Both the position numbers and the translations under genes were made by a program. The notes under the pieces were generated by a model that saw nothing but the letters and a program-made list of their open reading frames with translations, had not been told where the DNA came from and searched no databases. A DNA stretch of 12,380 nt from DXYV01 sp045543215 (GTDB taxonomy: Bacteria > Bacillota > Clostridia > Oscillospirales > Oscillospiraceae). The stretch's first letter is position 1. Each line of letters starts with the position of its first letter. The stretch spans positions 1 through 12,380 of the forward strand of contig JAZQMD010000045.1 in the NCBI GenBank assembly GCA_045543215.1, read 5' to 3'. This document shows positions 11,767-12,380 of this stretch, in pieces.

Positions 11767-12318
11767 TTAAGCATATTTTAAAGCTAATTTTCTTAGCAGC
11801 TGCAAACTGGTTTCCCGTTCTGTTGCCGCAAGGTCTTCAAACGCTTGCGTTTCGGCATCTACAGTATCGAGAATTTCTTGTGATAGACTTCGCTGCGCAA
11901 AAGGATAAACAGCATTATTTTCTTTTTCAACATGCCGCTGCAAAAGATTTGTATACCCTACCGCCCCCGTGAGAAGCTGTAGCTTATCCATGGTGTTTGG
12001 ATCGGTCAGATACCGTTCCAAAGCACTTTCCAGTTCGCTGACATATAACCGTCCCATGTCATGCTCCACCAGCATACCGTGCTGGATCAAATTGACGGCT
12101 AATGGGCCAAGCTGCGCTGTCATCTCACGAAACAGGATCTGCTCCTCTTTTCCATGATGATGTTTATCGGCATAGGAACGAGCGAATTGAATGACTTCCC
12201 GGAAGTCTTCTTCTACAATTGGCTGTCCCTCTAAAATTTCACAACATATCTTGCGTACAACCTCAACAAAGGTAAGGATGTTATTGTGTTCCTCTAATAA
12301 GATTTCAATGCCGTTCAT
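11767..12318 (-). CDS. Hemerythrin-domain protein
   Basis: The 183-residue cytosolic, helix-rich protein carries the HHE cation-binding pattern of a non-heme di-iron four-helix bundle. Likely ligands are H11 (EEHNNI), H53-H55 with E58/E59 (DKHHHGKEEQILF), H80 or H86 (HGMLVEHDMGR), and H129 with E133 (LLQRHVEKENNAVYPFA). The length is normal for the hemerythrin-like proteins common in anaerobic Firmicutes, where they are thought to bind oxygen, handle reactive oxygen or nitrogen species, or repair iron centres. The start has AAAGGAAGG 7 nt upstream. It is monocistronic at its 3' end with its own terminator; the promoter region is only partly inside the window. The exact function cannot be told from sequence. 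Confidence 0.9.
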   Translation of the reverse strand: MNGIEILLEEHNNILTFVEVVRKICCEILEGQPIVEEDFREVIQFARSYADKHHHGKEEQILFREMTAQLGPLAVNLIQHGMLVEHDMGRLYVSELESALERYLTDPNTMDKLQLLTGAVGYTNLLQRHVEKENNAVYPFAQRSLSQEILDTVDAETQAFEDLAATERETSLQLLRKLALKYA

Positions 12319-12380
12319 ACGGCTGCCTTCCTTTCGATGGAATAGATTCCGTTGTCAGATTGATATACAAAATCACTCTC

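Noticed and set aside
1..12380. CRISPR arrays, insertion-sequence ends, rRNA genes
   Set aside because: No regularly spaced repeats, transposase frames or rRNA-like sequence were seen on either strand.

Overview
The window looks like a chromosomal segment from an anaerobic, gut-type Clostridia bacterium, most likely an Oscillospiraceae relative of Flavonifractor or Pseudoflavonifractor. The reasons are a butyryl-CoA:acetate-type CoA-transferase, two secreted SleB-family hydrolases with copper-amine-oxidase-like N-domains, a Mn-riboswitch-controlled MntP and Firmicutes-style ribosome binding sites. The placement is inference from recognised protein families; no search was run.

Layout. 1-1667 (minus): an ABC exporter pair, a LolD/MacB-type ATPase overlapping by 7 nt the start of a large FtsX-like permease that runs off the window. 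1742-2540 (plus): a promoter, a yybP-ykoY-type Mn2+ riboswitch with a terminator platform, and mntP. 2597-2728 (plus): a strong promoter carrying two GTTAGC-type palindromes drives an orphan transcript of about 100 nt that ends in a terminator, a candidate metal-regulated small RNA. 2752-3164: a perfect 17-bp hairpin and a response-regulator remnant fused in frame to the tail of a histidine kinase. 3239-4764 (plus): a monocistronic CoA-transferase with promoter and terminator. 4791-7632 (minus): a Ca2+-type P-type ATPase followed by an unannotated two-helix membrane microprotein.

7633-8080 shows no gene. 8081-9272 is a graveyard: on the minus strand, fragments of a tyrosine integrase, a small disulfide thioredoxin and a thioredoxin-type arsenate reductase; on the plus strand, the C-terminal half of a second tyrosine integrase with two homopolymer frameshifts. 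It abuts a two-gene tRNA-Ser operon (minus; TGA then GCT) with a consensus promoter and a terminator, which points to an old integration hotspot.

9698-11594 (minus): two tandem SleB-type cell wall hydrolases, each preceded by an exact TGTAAC-N5-TGTAAC motif (WalR-like) lying on the -10 element. 11767-12318 (minus): a hemerythrin-domain protein.

Functional threads: metal homeostasis (MntP, the riboswitch, the metal-type operator, Ca2+ ATPase, hemerythrin), wall remodelling (the two hydrolases under a shared motif), butyrate formation (CoA-transferase), and decayed mobile DNA with arsenic-resistance genes. The least explained signals are the 2597-2728 transcript and the small membrane ORF behind the Ca2+ ATPase.
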